Assembly (NCBI RefSeq): GCF_036669915.1
Contig: NC_089313.1
Location: 12,852,292-12,916,291 of the forward strand
Source of the DNA: Pocillopora verrucosa
Lineage: Eukaryota > Cnidaria > Anthozoa > Scleractinia > Pocilloporidae
Direction of reading: 5' to 3'
Length of the DNA stretch: 64,000 bases
A program made the position numbers and the translations under genes. The notes under the pieces are model-generated. The model made no database searches. It saw nothing but the letters and a program-made list of their open reading frames with translations, and was not told where the DNA came from. Shown piece after piece: positions 44,103-58,200 of the stretch; positions within the stretch are counted from its first letter, which is position 1, and each line of letters starts with the position of its first letter.

Positions 44103-47100
44103 TTAATATCCAGCGGGCTGTCCTCCTTTCCTGTAGTCAGATTCTGCGTAGATCTGTGGTACCAAGCCGTACACATATCCTTTTCTTTTTCCACGGTTGT
44201 CAATTAGTTTGTATTTGTGGGGATTTCTCACAATTCCCTGGACCACACCGTGACTTATATCACTCACGTTGACCTAAAATTAAAATACAATTGCAATCAT
44301 TTGAAAGGACATGTTGAAGAATGTACCTGAGTAGGAAATAACTGAAATAATTTTGTCATCACTGTGTGATCAGATGTAACAAAAACGTTAGCCTTCGTGT
44401 AAGTTCCCATATGTGAGACGCCGATTATGCGAGCTGAGAGAGGACATCAAAGCAAACGGTGAACGAGCGAATAAGCGCGGAAACGCTCGCTTTGATGCTG
44501 GAGAAAAAAAGCATTTCCGCTGTGGGAAAGAGAGAATGAGGCACTCCCAATAATCACTAAGCGAAATAAAGTAACACTAGCGCAATCCCGAATTACTTTT
44601 GTCACTCAGTTGAAAAATGCTTTGTACACTTTTTGCACAATTATGATTGATTTTAGTTTTGCATCTGATCGGTTGAGAAAGTGGCGCGAGTTTTCTTGGC
44701 CGCAGAGCGAAGGCCAAGCCTGAAATTCGGTATTCATCGGACACACTTTTCTCTATGTATACGCATCTACAAACCTTATGTCCCAAGGAAATAAGGCCAT
44801 TGACGACCTCTGTTGGAAACCTAGTCTCAGCGAATACAAAGTTAGGATAGAGCTGGTCGTGTACTCGCGGCATTGTAATGGAGGTCTGCAGATTTTTCTT
44901 GAACCAAAAGTAGTTCATTATCGCCTGCGGAAAAAAGACAAAACAAAACTATCATGTCTTGTTTCAATTTTGGAATTTATGGACCTCATGTGACGCTGGA
45001 GAACTGAGATATGATATTTATTGCGTGCAGTATTTCCAATATTGTAGCCATGAACAAATCGTTGTGTCCGATTGCTTTCAGTACTAATTTCAGATTGCTT
45101 TCAGTACTAATATATTTGCTTCTATACTTTATTGAACAACTATTGATGTATTTACCAGTTATGCTTCTCTTTATAATTTAACAATATCTAACTATTTAGT
45201 TTTTAATTTTCTTTATATATTGTAAATAATGTTTGTTGATGATTGACCCGCCTCGAATAGCAAATTTGCTATCTGCGGGTCAACATAATCTAAATTATTT
45301 TGTAAGAAAAAGAAAAATAAAGTGTGAAAGTGTGTGCAGGGTTGCAGGTATCAGAAATATGTCATACTTGTAGACCGCTATGCCTTAGCTACTTAGCACT
45401 TGATAAAAATTTCTATATGCGGTATTTCATTGTATCTCCACTCAAGCTTACCTGCGCAACAGATGTTGTAATGATGGTACCCCCAGCAGCACCAATCGTC
45501 ATTAAGACATTTCCTTTTTATCCAGTACTATCGCGGGCACGGCTGAGGACTGCGGTCTCTTGCCCGGTTTGATGAAATTGACAGGAGATGGCGGAAGTCC
45601 GAATTCATTTGTCACGTGCGGTGCACTGAAGTCGTCCATTTCATTGTTGTAGACGAAGCCAAGCTTGTTTGAGAGAAACTTGGCTCCAAAACTGCAGCAA
45701 AGCAAAAGACGGTAATGTCAATGATATCCTTGGGCTCACGAAGCTGGCGCTCCAAGGTGATTTGAAAATTGGTTCAACTACTCAAGTTCTTTCAGCGCAA
45801 CAGTCCGGTTTTTTTTTTGACGTTTAAGAACAAACGTCACCATATATGTCACTCTTGTGCGTATTCTGTAAAATCAAAATCTGTCTCCCAACAATCCCTT
45901 TTCAGAGAAGCGAAAAATTTCCCTATGGCGAGTTTTCTAGTTTTAGCCGGAGATTATTAAGTCACGCGGTCTCGGTATACAGACCAGTTGCGTGCAAGCG
46001 TTTTGATTGATTACAAACTTTCCAAAATAATAAGGTGGGTATTTATTCGCTGTTGGTGATAACAATAAGTATTGCAAGAAAGAACCAAGAAAGGAACACG
46101 TGGTGTCATGAATTCAAGCTCCAGTTACTTACTATCCATTTACGGTGCTTGTAAGTGAGACTGCATCTCCATTTGCAGCCAACACCGACAAGCTTGTCGT
46201 TCCAGTTTTGATGGGTACATGGTACCTTGAGCCATAATAATCTTGAGAATGCGTCATGGTGTCCGTGATTTGGCGTCTGATGTCGTCGGCTAGTTTTGTG
46301 CTCATCATTTCTTTCACGGTCTGGTAAAAACACAGATAGGTGATCAGAGTTTTAGCTTTTGTAGGAAGATCATGATATCACTAAACATTTGCCAATTGTC
46401 TTTTACAGAGGATCCCCACCAGCTAGAATTATTTGCAAATCACGAAAAAACTAACTTATTGTAACTCGACTTTACTTTTTGCTACTCGAGGAACACAACT
46501 ATGCTTTGAGCGTCATGCGAAAACCATCCTACCGCGTGACTCAACAAAACTTTGTGCGTTTCTACAGGACCAACGTATTGTAACACGACAATACCTTGTG
46601 TGTCACGCAACGACCAATATACTATAACACATACCAACAGAGCAGAATTTGTTGATTATCGACACAAACCTTATTGACGTCTTTCTCGTAGTTAGGGTCA
46701 GCTAACAATGATCGATACTTGTACGCAAACTTAAATGCTTCAATAATGCGATGATATGTTCTCACTGGGTTATCCTCAAGATCTCTCTGCTTTAATTTAT
46801 ACCCTTTGGTGTAAAGGAAATGCATGAAAATTAATGAGCTCAGTCGTGTTCTGATACAATACAGGGAGTAAAAAAGGTTGATAAATAGAATACAGGATGA
46901 TGCAGTCCCGAAGATGTGGTGCTGTTGCAGACCAATAGTAAAATTACACTTCACTAGTGTCGACGTCACTGTGGACAAGGTGGAATGGAGATTATTTCTG
47001 TGGGACAACTTATGGTACTTTTTACTGTATTTTTTTTGTTTGTACTTTTACGGTTATTTTGGCAGGATGCTATTTTTCGTCTACATATCATCAGGAGCAA

Positions 47101-50100
47101 CCTCCTCCCCCTTTCCTACATTACGTAGTCTACCATTTTCCAGCCTTTCCAAACAGATGCATTTGGGTCTGTTTCATATGAATGCAAGCCTCATTTCCAA
47201 GTGCAATTTTTTATCCACCCGGCTTAAACTTGGCGAAAACGTATAATTTTTCTAACGGCTTGGTACAGGTCAACCGCTTACCTTTCAAGATATTCAGAGT
47301 CAGGGCCAACACTGGGCCAGCGGTTGGCGGAGGAGTGCTAAGTAACGTCATGTCGTCCAACTTGCTTTTTAGCACAGGGCGAAACTCAACTTTGTAGTTT
47401 TTGAGGTCTTTCAAGGTCAACACCCCTCCAGCAGCACGCACTTCTTTGACTATTGATTTACTCATTGGTCCGTTATAGAATGGTTCTGCGCTTCCTGCTC
47501 GTGCAATAAGTTGTAGTGTCTTAGCCAATTGCGGTCTCTTAAGAAGGTCTCCTTTTCGAAGAAGCTTTCCGTTTTTGGCAAAAACACGTCTGTGTAAGTC
47601 AAAATGGTAAAATGTGGAGTCTGAACTGTAGTCTGTGACCTTTCTGCTTATATTGTAAACTTTTTAAAATGTTATCAGCGTAGGTATTTTTTAGTTCGGA
47701 GTGTTTTGTGTCGAAACGCGCATGATATGATTGACCAACCAGCCAATCAAAGCATCGTTTCTGTTATGCTGACTGAACAGCTGATCAAATTCTAATGTGT
47801 GAAGAAACATGCACTGCTTGGAAAAAATTCAAAAAATGGAGAAGCCGGCATAAGAGATATAAGCAATTCATTTATTAGTTAATTAGATGGTCGAACAGTC
47901 ACTTGAGACAGCAAAAAAATATCATCCAATCATGTTATTTGTTAATCAGTCGATTAATCGACAAATCGATAAGTCTATCCGTTGATCAAAAGATCGGTAT
48001 ACATTTGTATCAAACGATGGATTATCAATCCATCAATCAACCTGTCAGTCATTCAATCATAGAATGAATGAATGAAACATTCCAGAAAGCGTTCAGAACC
48101 AAGAAAACAGCAGACAATCATCATTCTGTTATCCCAATAAAATGATTTCTAATCTCACCTGAATGTCTTGTCCTTCATTAGGAGATTTTTCCAAATGCCA
48201 ATTGCTATGTCTACTGTCTCTGGAATGATGAAACCTTTCTTTGCAATGCGAATGGCTGGTTTAAACAATTCTTCCCACGGTAGCTTGCCGTATTTCTTCC
48301 AAGCTGCCTCCAGGCCTCGCAGTTCACCAGGAACTGCTACTGCTAAGCCACCTAGAATTGAAAAGTGATTGTTGATGCTGTTCTTTCCAATAAAGCTACT
48401 TTCTACATTCTTGAAAAGTCGCACATTCACAATAAGTTGGAAAATTTCAAGCTGAAATGATTGATAAGTAATGGATGGAAGGAGAATTTTTGCCGTAAAA
48501 AGACTTGATCTCAGAGAATTGGGATCCATACCTTATCGTGTCGCAACACTCAAATGTTCATGTCTGCGACAGCCGTATGAATGCTATACCGCTTGCGATA
48601 AAGTGGAGCACTTGTGTAATCGGCTGAGATGATTTTCACAAGATAGTCTTTAGCGACAGACAATTGATGTGAAGCGAGTGTGACTGGCAGGTTCATGGAT
48701 CTCAAGTCCAAACCTTTTTCCCACCTCGTCACACGTTCTGAAATTGAAATTTCCGCAACGCTTTCGTCGTTTACTTTGTTTAGTTTATCATTTTGATTGG
48801 TCGTTTGAAACCTTCGTTGAGCCTCACCAGCCAACCAGTGTCCCATTCCCGGTGGAGTAAACTTCAATAACATACATACAATTTCTTCGACAAACATACT
48901 TAATCTTACCTAGAATCCCATTCATTGGATCTCCTTTAAATAAATCTACCCCGGCTCGTTGAGGCGCGGTCTCTCTGAAGTCAATCATCTCTGCTGACCG
49001 CTTGTGACTGTCGTAGACCATCATAAACCCACCGCCTCCAATACCAGTGGAATGCAGGTTGATTACACCAACACACAGTATTGCTGCGATCGCAGAGTCA
49101 ACAGCAGAACCTCCTTTCTTTAGAATGTTACGACCGATTTTAGAGCATTCAGCATTGTCAGTAGCCACAGCGGCATGTTGATAAAAGTGCTGCTTGTTTG
49201 GTAGTTTGGCTTTTACTGCACTGCAGAAAAGACGGAACATAGAAAAAAATTTCTTAGGGCTTATTTTGAATGAGTTCCGCAAAACCAAAATTAAGCTTAC
49301 TAAAACAGCCAATCAGAAGAAAGGAAAATATCACTTGAAATCAATGAGAACTTACATTAGCGCGGGAAAACGCCAGTGACCAAATCGCGATTGGTTTTAA
49401 TATTGGATCTGATTGGTTGAGAACGTGGCACAAGTTTGGTCGACCAATCATACAGCAAAATAGAGCAAAACGAAAGCCATCCTGGATTTGCTCAGCACTT
49501 AATAGGAAATCTCTCCATCATGCAGCAACGTTTCAAACTTAATTCTGTAATCACGCTAATTAAGCAACGTTTTAGAAAACTTAATGGTTAGTTAGCATTT
49601 ATTCAGCTTCCTGATTCCACAGTTGTTTGCCCTTTAGTCTTTTTCTTTTTGTGTAAAAGTTTCTGTTGAGTTAGTTAAGTGGGGTCATTGTCCGTTATTC
49701 GTCCTCGAATCGAACTGTGTAAATTAATGAGGAACATGGCACCATTTCGGTTAGGTGATCGAATGAAGAAGATTGTTTTTCATTTTGTTGTGAACTTGAG
49801 ATGAAGGAAATATCTGAGTTTCCAAGTGGTTCGGTGGTAAAGCGTCGGAGCGCAAAATCTGAAGATATGTGGTTCGAGTCCTCGTGAGGAAATCAGATTT
49901 TTCATCTGTTTCACATTCTTGGCAAAAAGGATAACAGCTTTCTTTCAACTAAAATTTTCCACTGAACTTGTGGACGAGGTTTTAAAAAACAAGAGGAAAT
50001 TTCAAGAAAGCATTATTAAAAGTTTATCATCTCTTGAAAACTTCAAGGCGGTACGCTCCGACAGACAATGTTTTACACTGAGTGATATTTGCGAGTACAA

Positions 50101-51137
50101 AAATGAAAGGGGTGGTCTCCATTCACGAATTATTTGACGATCATAAATATTACAACGATCACGATCGCATGGAGATCACAGCGATATGATTAAATCTCCC
50201 CTCTAGCTGTTGTACATTTCCTTGTAAATTAGTGAAGAGAATTTGGTGTTAGATGAAGATAACAACTTCTACTACCTTCTGATAAGTTTGAGTAGTCTCA
50301 TTACCTGTTTCCTGGATAATGTACGGATATTATAGGGAGAAGTTACGCATCAATCACTTCTGGGAAAGGGTCAATAGAGCGGTGATCAAGCCAATTATGG
50401 TCGATGTTAGTCGCTGTAAAGTTACTGGTGCCTCAAAGGTTATCTGAAGGGATCCGCGTCACAAAATTGTAACAACGAATCAAACTTGAACAAAGCTAAA
50501 AGGCAATTTGGTGATTAGGGAAATTCAAGGGAAATTTTTCGATTGTATGCTATTGTAATAATGTTGAAGTTAAATATTGTTTTTGAATGTTTTTTATTTG
50601 AATCTTGTAAAGTGTTAAATGCGACATAAACAATGATAGAGATCGCCTGTAAAACGGTAGTTATGGTGTTTTAGCTCAGGAGTTTAGATAAATTTTTGCG
50701 AAGTCACAAAGGGTATTTTATGTTTTTTTGCAAGCTTTGATAGTTTCACCTGCAGTAATCAAGAAGTGTAGAATCCGTTTCTTGTTGCGTTTAAATCTGG
50801 GGGCAATTCATCAAAATTCATGGCGAGACAGTTTTTGAGTGGCACAGCTCATTTTCTAGACGCTCGGCTAGAGCGTCTGTACTGGATGTTTCTTGCGAGT
50901 GAGACCAAATTTTGATGCTATATTCCTTTAGCTTAGAGTAGCAACACAATTTGAGGATGTAAATAGCATTATGCTCTACCTTCCCATCATGAAGCGCCTC
51001 TGAACGTTGCGGACAAATGGCGTATCCCTGAAGAAGAATCCTACTCCTGCCACCACTACGCACAGGCCGACCAACACCAGCAACGCTCGTAGATAACGAC
51101 GCGTAGAGCGATTATTTGAGCATTTCTTCTCCAACAT
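44103..51137 (-). CDS. GGT1-like: Gamma-glutamyltransferase (glutathione hydrolase), 9 exons, one frame shift
   Basis: Exons: 51137-50980, 49220-48910, 48351-48159, 47589-47282, 46803-46670, 46320-46133, 45691-45452, 44924-44775, 44273-44103, all with AG/GT ends. Exon 1 gives a short cytoplasmic tail and a signal anchor (ALLVLVGLCVVVAGVGFFF), as expected for a type II membrane enzyme at the cell surface. Conserved blocks follow: KKGGSAVDSAIAA, GIGGGGFMMVYD, RETAPQRA, VPGELRGLEAAW, FYNGPMSKSIVKEVRAAGG and the autocatalytic site TGTTSLSVLA (nucleophile Thr about residue 409), then NNEMDDFSAP, NEFGLPPSP, IGAAGGT and C-terminal RKGGQPAGY. GGT cleaves the gamma-glutamyl bond of glutathione and matures by self-cleavage before that Thr. 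Exon 7 has lost one base in 'ataaaaaggaaatgtc' (about 45506-45521), so the current frame stops at KKEMS while downstream sequence is intact in the next frame. The exons sum to 1853 nt, one short of a whole number of codons. A sequencing or assembly slip in a homopolymer is as likely as a real mutation. Confidence 0.9.
44645..44700. repeat. Short dispersed repeat, second copy at 49389-49440
   Basis: 'gattgattttagttttgcat' plus 'ctgatcggttgagaaagtgg' here match 'gattggttttaatattggat' plus 'ctgattggttgagaacgtgg' at 49389-49440. Both copies lie in GGT introns. The full extent and family were not determined. Confidence 0.45.
45235..45320 (+). mobile_element. Hairpin and A-rich tail, probable non-LTR retroelement 3' end
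   Basis: Stem 'ttgacccgc' (45243-45251) pairs with 'gcgggtcaa' (45275-45283), and inside it is a perfect 16-bp palindrome 'atagcaaatttgctat' (45257-45272). An A-rich stretch with 'aataaa' follows (45305-45320). A stable hairpin before an A-rich tail is the form of LINE 3' ends in this type of genome, as far as I recall. It lies in the GGT intron between exons 7 and 8. No reverse transcriptase sequence is seen. Confidence 0.45.
49819..49892 (+). repeat. tRNA-like sequence (tRNA-derived SINE head or tRNA pseudogene)
   Basis: Has an A-box-like 'tggttcggtgg' (49827-49837) and a perfect B-box 'ggttcgagtcc' (49871-49881). The 5' 'tttcc' can pair with 3' 'ggaaa'. The anticodon arm is irregular (8-nt loop) and the T stem has a mismatch, so it is unlikely to be a working tRNA. 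It lies in GGT intron 1 on the opposite strand. Confidence 0.45.
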
Positions 51138-54100
51138 GGCAGCGAATCTTTTTGAGGAAGACAAGGAAACGATCAAAGTTTGCGTCCTTAAAACTCACCA
51201 GTTGAATTATTTACCGGTGGTTTGTAGTGAAATGAAACGGTTGGCAGAACTCGTTCCTGTCGGGTTGCTAAGTCACCCGTGTTGACATCCGGTACCCGCT
51301 TGGTGTTTTGAATTCAAACCATGTGCGTGAAGTGCTTCTTAAAAGCCAGTTTTGACTTCATCTTACGAACCTCATGGACTTCGGCGGGGATCTTGGCGGA
51401 ACCCCGGGGGAGTCTCATCTCGGAACACAAGCTGATTCTATCTGGATAACGTAGTTTACCTTTTCCTACTTGATATAATCCGTGCTCTTCTATGCTAGCC
51501 CTCAAGTTTTCTAGTCTTATGACTTACAACGTGCAGAAAAGACACAGTATGAAACTGTTATCGGAGGAATTGCTACGTTCAAATTCAAGTTTGTGTTTCG
51601 CTGACATTGTACAGTTACAACTGCACTTATAATGGATACTGTTAAAATTATTGAAATAAAAAGCGGTGTGACTCTTACTTCAGGAGAAAGGCAATGTTTG
51701 TTATCACAGTATTTTGAAACATTCTGTTATTTGCCCTACAGTATTCTCTCCTTCCCATAACCCCCTTTTGACGCTTACTATCATATATCATATCCCCACG
51801 CAGGATGTTATGGTATTCTGAAGGATAAATCGTTGCAGATTTATCTCGAATACGATAAAATGGAAAATTCACGATCATTAATAAATATTTTATTGCTTTA
51901 AATCATTCTCCTTCTAATATTATCGGTTTAGTTTCCTCAGTCGGTCTCGTCAATCTTCTTGGATACAATTTTTTTTTGTTGCAAGTCTGATCTAGAGGCA
52001 CCCACACTCTGCAACGAGCTGTTTTGATAGTTTTCAAATTTATATATTTTTTTCATCATCTTATGTTTCTCTCATTGAGCTAAGAATATTTTCGAGTTTC
52101 GGTCCTGTGAATCCACATGTCAATGAATGACATCCATATAGCGTGTGGGATCTTGCCTTTCAGGTGTATCACTGATAGAATTTATACAATTCATCTACAG
52201 GCTCCAAATAAAAGCTTATTGTTTTAAGAAGTGTAAACCAATTTTGTCAAGGGTGAGTTGGATTTAGAGAGCTGCATCGGTACGTTATCGCAATTTTAAG
52301 TTAATATCCTGAAAACTACAAATCCAAGACTACCTTCATACTAAATCTATTCATCATCCGCACTAGGAAATATCCTGAGGGAAAATCTATGGTTTTTTTT
52401 TAACATTTTTTGAGTGTTTTGTTTTTGTTTTTTTGTTTTGTTTGTTTCAAATACACCAAAACTTCTCAAAGAAAATCTCTTTCAGCTTTAGTACTGATTC
52501 CTTGCTGCTCTTTTCGGTTATAATCTTTGGGGTACTATGGATATTAAACTGAGTTTTTAATCTGTTTAACCTATAAACTATTTTTTCTAAATAAATTTCC
52601 ATTCTGTTCTAAGAACTTCTGTTGGAAAGAGACCCTTGTATCTACGCAAAACTTTTACAACAAAACTGATACGTTTTATCATGATGACAAATTGTTTTTC
52701 AGTGGATGATAAGATAGTTCGTTTTTTACAAAGGAATCGTCAAAGTTTCACTAAAATTAAGAGCTTTCCTCAAAAAAACTCGATTGAATGCTTGGATAAT
52801 ATAATATGCTTGTGTCAAACCATACTGCCGCAAAACGAAATAATTATAAAGAGAGAGACGGTTTATTTATGTCTGTTTGATTTGTTTGACAACTTAGCTT
52901 ATTAAGCGGAGTCGCACTGTTCAAGCTGGGACTGGCTGTGAGCGACAACGCTTAGTCATAAATCTTCCTGTTCCCTTGTTGGCGCAGTTCTAATTTAGAT
53001 TGTCTCTATTTCGCGTCCACGCAAACTTCCCAGCAGGTCTAAGAATTAACTTAACAGTAAAGCGTTCAGGCAAATTGAAAATTTATGGCAAGTCTATGAC
53101 TGAGACAAAAGATTTATGGTAACTCTTTCACTTTCCTTGAGCAAATTAAGAAATAAAAAAGGAAAGAATGAACAAAAACATGACTCAATTTATGTATTTT
53201 TTCGGAACATCTTGTTCCAGCTGGTTGCATTTTGCATCAATGCTTTAGCGAGCGAGAAGACATGCAGAGTGTATTGAACTTTAGAACTAACGAATGAAAG
53301 AAATGACTGGGGTCTGGAGGTACCACTTTAGATGCGCTTTACAGTATTTCTTCTTTTGCAAAACTGACATCAGGGATGAAAAGTGCTTCAGTGTAACTAT
53401 TCATATCTCTAACTTAAATAGAATTCGGACTCATTTGCTCGACAGTTTAATGAAAATTAATGCAAAAAGTATTGGATCAGCCTTCGGGTAAATAGTCACT
53501 CCACTAAATACCTCAAAAGAAACGAAATTTAACTTAGTTTGCAATTGTTTTAAACTATTTTTTTTTGGCGGGCGAATGGTATATTTATTAAATTCAAAAG
53601 TCTCTGGTGAGGGACTTAAATAGATGAAGAAAATCATAAACGGTCACAGCTGGTAAATGGCGCAAATTTTCCCGCGAATGCTGACGAACTAAAGCAAAAC
53701 GCCCTCTGGCGACGTTTTAATTTGAAATCTATGTTTATTCGCCGTTTGAATCCAATTCAAATCACAAGTATTGGCAAAGGAAAACTCAAAGGCCTTTTAT
53801 CTGTCTGATTTAACTTTCCTGTTCTCGTTGGAATCCAGTCGTCATTTTCTTCGAGAGATTCGAAATCGATTATCAACTCGTTATTTCTTTAAGAAGTTGT
53901 TATTTGCTCTCGTTATGTGGTTCTTTGAAGAGCGAGTGTCTCTTTAAGGCGAATTAAAAATATCGTGATGTGAAAATTGCTCGGTGGTTAATTAAGCACG
54001 CGCTAGTTGACCTTAACTGATATATCTGCGAGCAGCTCTCAAGCATTTGCAGATTTTGAGATTGCATGGAAATTGGGCTGTGGACACTAATAGTTCAATA

Positions 54101-55295
54101 TGGCCGCTTCCTCTTGACTAAAAGGAAGGCCTTTGTTATCAAGTGACATACACCTTGATCGTGACTTTCCCTTGATTGCCTTGAGACCGCCTACGACTTT
54201 ATTTATTTCATCTTGATATCCGGAATGACAAGTATATTTTCTGAAATAAACGCGTGCGAAACTGCAAATCATAATTTAATGTTTTCTTTTATCGGAGCGC
54301 GAAAACATCATCTTTAAATTCACATGCGGTTTTCAAATGATTACTGTATATCACAAGTCTCGTTTACTTGGAAAACACCTATAGTAACGATAAAAAACCT
54401 TTTTTCCTAGCCTCTTATAATCGACTTGTCTTTTAAAACTCTCGATTCTTTCAAACTTTTTCTGAAAACGCTCCTTATTTTCATCCGATTGGTCGTTTTT
54501 TTTCTAACTGCGTTTGATATCGAGTATGTATCTTATCTTGAAAAGGACCAATTTAAATATTCTGTTGAGTGAATAGTGAATCCACTTGGTTAAACGGAAG
54601 GCTGTGTCTTATCGAAGCGTTTTGTTTTGAAGAGCGTGCGAATGCCACATCTGTCAATATTGTTTCACAGCGAAGTTCTCACAAAGTGGTAATCCTTCGC
54701 TCCCAGCGTGTACAGAATTAGATGTTTCTTCAAAAACCAAAATAAACAAGTTCTGCATAACTTCTTAGATGGAGGCAGGATAAGTTAAAGACCCGTTGAT
54801 GACACGAGTTATGAATTAAGAAAACTGAGAAAAAAAGATTCACGAAGATGTCGTTATTGTTTAGGTGCGCCTGAGAAGTCATAACTTTGACCGTATTAAA
54901 ACGTGATTCGAGTCGCATTATATTAAAAAGCTGCTTCCTTATGTGTCAAAACAGTCTTTGTTTTGCAAGTTAGAGGGTATAAATATTCAACAGATGACAT
55001 GAAAAGAAAACAGAGTTGCGGAAAAAAAATATAATAAAACGAGCGCAACTCACGTTTCAATGTTAATTATTCGCCCTATACTAATCAATCATTCATAACC
55101 GTTCGTAATTGTGACATGTGCAATGGTTTTACCGGCGGCGACAGCACATAATACCGTATACATAGATGTCTATAAATTTTAAGGGGGGCTTGATAGAGTC
55201 TCTAAGGTCATTGCTTAAGATTGCTCACTCGAGCGTGCAAAAAAATAACATAGCAACAACGATAAGCGACAGCGAACGAGCAGAGCCGACCACGG
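51138..55295. other. Intergenic region between GGT and the nuclear receptor
   Basis: About 4.1 kb of AT-rich sequence between two divergently transcribed genes, so promoters of both should lie here. No exon with recognisable protein content was found on either strand. The longest open frame (52636-52905) is not like any family I know. T-rich stretches near 52.39-52.45 kb are the only low-complexity feature. Confidence 0.5.
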
Positions 55296-58200
55296 ATGGA
55301 GATCTGTTCAGTTTGCGGAGATCATTCCACAGGGCGGCACTATGGAGCCAATACTTGTGAAGGTTGCAAATTATTTTTTAAGCGAAGTATCAAGAAACGG
55401 CTGTACTACACTTGTAGGGTGGCAGGATGCTGTCCAGTGAACAAGCGCTTTCGGAATAGCTGCCAGTATTGCAGAATGAGAAAGTGTCTAACGGTGGGGA
55501 TGAAAAGGGAAGGTGAGCAGCAAACTGACATTTATTTTTCTTTTTCTAAATCATTTCATTGTCTGTCAGGAATTGCTCTCAGTTGGATGATAGATTACTA
55601 GTTTAACCTCCCAAATATGTTTGGTGAAATGTCTCCCGGCAAAGTAACTCATGAGATTCACATAATTTGAATGAATTGGATGACTATTTAAGAAAGAGAA
55701 AAACATTTTTTCTCTTATGATATATTTGCACAAACTTCGTTGCCAATGTCAGCCGAGAGAAAGATCTGCTTTCGACACTGAGGGACGAAGCAAAGTTTTT
55801 CAAACATTTCCAAAACAGATCTCTTGTAAAAGAGTTGTCAAATTTATTCGCAGGTAAGAAACATTTTCACTCTGATAAAATAATAAATACAATTTCGGGG
55901 TAAAATATTTGACCAAGATATTATAAAGGCTTTGTTGTTGATGAATTTTCCGTTTTTTTAGTAGCGCAAATATTGTCTTTAATTTCGTTCAGGTATGAGT
56001 TCAGATTTATCAACATTACAGGTGAAAGTAATTTGCTCAGCCTCTTGTTTTTCTTCTCTTCTGACGGAGAATCTTTTTCATTTGTTTTCATCAGCTGTAC
56101 AGCAAACCAGAACGAATGAGTTTGAAAAGGGAAGAAAAAGACACCGTAGCCGCCAGCCGTTGAAAGGGGATATCCGAAGAGAGGCAGATTTTGTGTCCTT
56201 GTCGGACTTTGTTTACCATTTGCAGGCTGTTGAGCCTTATCAAAGGCCGCCGGAGACTAAAAGTGATACAAGATCGATTGCAGAAGACAGCACGGCAGCC
56301 AGAAGTGAAAGCGGCAGCGTACACGTCGCCACCAAATTACCAGCAGAAAGCACCACAGAGATCGCCGCCCGGTTGTTGTTCATGTCAATACATTGGGCAA
56401 AGAACGTTCGCCACTTCGCTGAACTGTCGCATATCGACCAAGTGAGCCTCTTGCAGGAAAACTGGTGTAAAATATTCGTCATAAACCTGGTTCAATGGGC
56501 GATGCCTTTCGAATTAGCCCCGCTGGTTGCTGATGTGATGGAAAAAACAGCGAGCGAACATGTGGATAGAGTTCTTCATAACATGGGGAAGTTGAATGAG
56601 GTTGTTTTCAAACTTGTGCAGCTCGGTTTGAACAGAACAGAGTTTACCCTTTTGAAGGCCCTGGTACTTTTTAACCCAGGTAAGAAAGACTATGGCAATT
56701 TTTTTGTTCACTTTATTCGATGGGCGTCAAAAACGAAATTTGTATCGAGTGGAGATCACAATGCGTTTCGCTTTAACTGAACTGAGGAGTTTCGAGCAAC
56801 ATGCGAATTAACTTTTTCCCTCTGTCTTATTTCTAAAAAGTTAAAATTGGCTGCGGAGTTTATGCCGGTTTTGGGGTCGCTCAAATTTCGAAAAGAAAGA
56901 GACGTATTTCTGAAAACAAGTTAAATTAGAGATGAATACAGAGTCGATATATCGCTCGAAAATATGAGACTTCAATGTTGATAATGAAATTATATGTGGG
57001 ATTCCTTCTCGAGATGCAAAAGTGTTCATGGCTCGTTCATGACCTCCTTCCGTTGCATAGCCTATGACCCTGCTATTGCCCAGTCTATATTTGAACCCAT
57101 GATAGCTAAAACAGTGTAAATAGCGGATTCAAAAACACGATATCGGCTACAGATTCTTAATATCAACAGTGTTTGTTGGGAAGTTTCGTTTTCAGGTAAT
57201 ACTGATCTTATTGTTTCGTTGTGCGCGACAAATTATCGACTGAAGTACGCCTTTTTCTTGATTTCACAACATTACGTTTATGAAGTGGCTAGAATTAATT
57301 CTCGAAAAATTGTTAATCTCTTTTGCGCTTATTCAAGGCCATCGCCATGAATTTGCAAATTAGCATGCGTTTGACACTTTAATACGGAAGAACGGAAAAG
57401 AAAGTCGCCCAAGCTAACTAAAATGTATTTAATTTATCGCCATGATCTTTCACCGGAAGTCTGTTGCTGTTTTTTCATTTGAAATTGCGTGATTTCCCTC
57501 CTCGTTTCATTTTGTCCATAGCTAGCCTGTTTTCGGCTCCTCAGAGAAATATTCTTAACATGCGGATTAGCAAAGCTTTTAGGGGAATGATTTGATTGCG
57601 AACTTATTAAGTGCGAGGGCTGATGTTCTAGACATTAATATTTGTTGAGTATTGAACATTGACTTTCGCCGTAATCGGAGGTTATTCAAAACTGTTTGAC
57701 TTTGCCGCGAGAGGCCCTTCCGGCTGACGAGTTAAAAATGAGCTAATCGATTTTCTGCGGAAATGACAACGACGATGAGTGTTTTTCCCAACCGAGCAAA
57801 ATGAGTTTTACAATAAATTGTGAACCCAGGTTCAGCCCAAGGGTAAGTTCTTGCGTGTTTCAATGCAAGTATTAGGCACAGTTTTTTTTTTCCTTTTTTG
57901 ACTTTTAAATGAAAATCAACAATTGATTCTGCGTCACACCCGTAAAACGTAATAGCTAATGAAATTGTTTTTATATGAATTTTAACGCAATTTCCAATTT
58001 CGTGTGCGTGTTTTTTACGTATAAAACAACGTTCTGGATTATTTCTTAAAGCCTTGAATAAATTATTAACTTTCAATTTGATAGTTTTTGTCTGCCAACT
58101 TTAGTTGCTTAAAATCTAAATGACTTCAACTTCGTTTTCGACAAGGGAGATGTTTATATCGCGGTAAAAATTCAGTGTTCGCCGCATATGTTTTCAATTC

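Noticed and set aside
48550-48897. Minus-strand frame of 115 codons between GGT exons 2 and 3
   Set aside because: Spliced out: exon 2 joins exon 3 in phase and in family order (GILG then GLAVAVPGEL). The frame has no recognisable domain.
49819-49892. A functional tRNA gene
   Set aside because: The B-box is perfect but the anticodon loop is 8 nt and stems contain mismatches; a SINE head or tRNA relic fits better.
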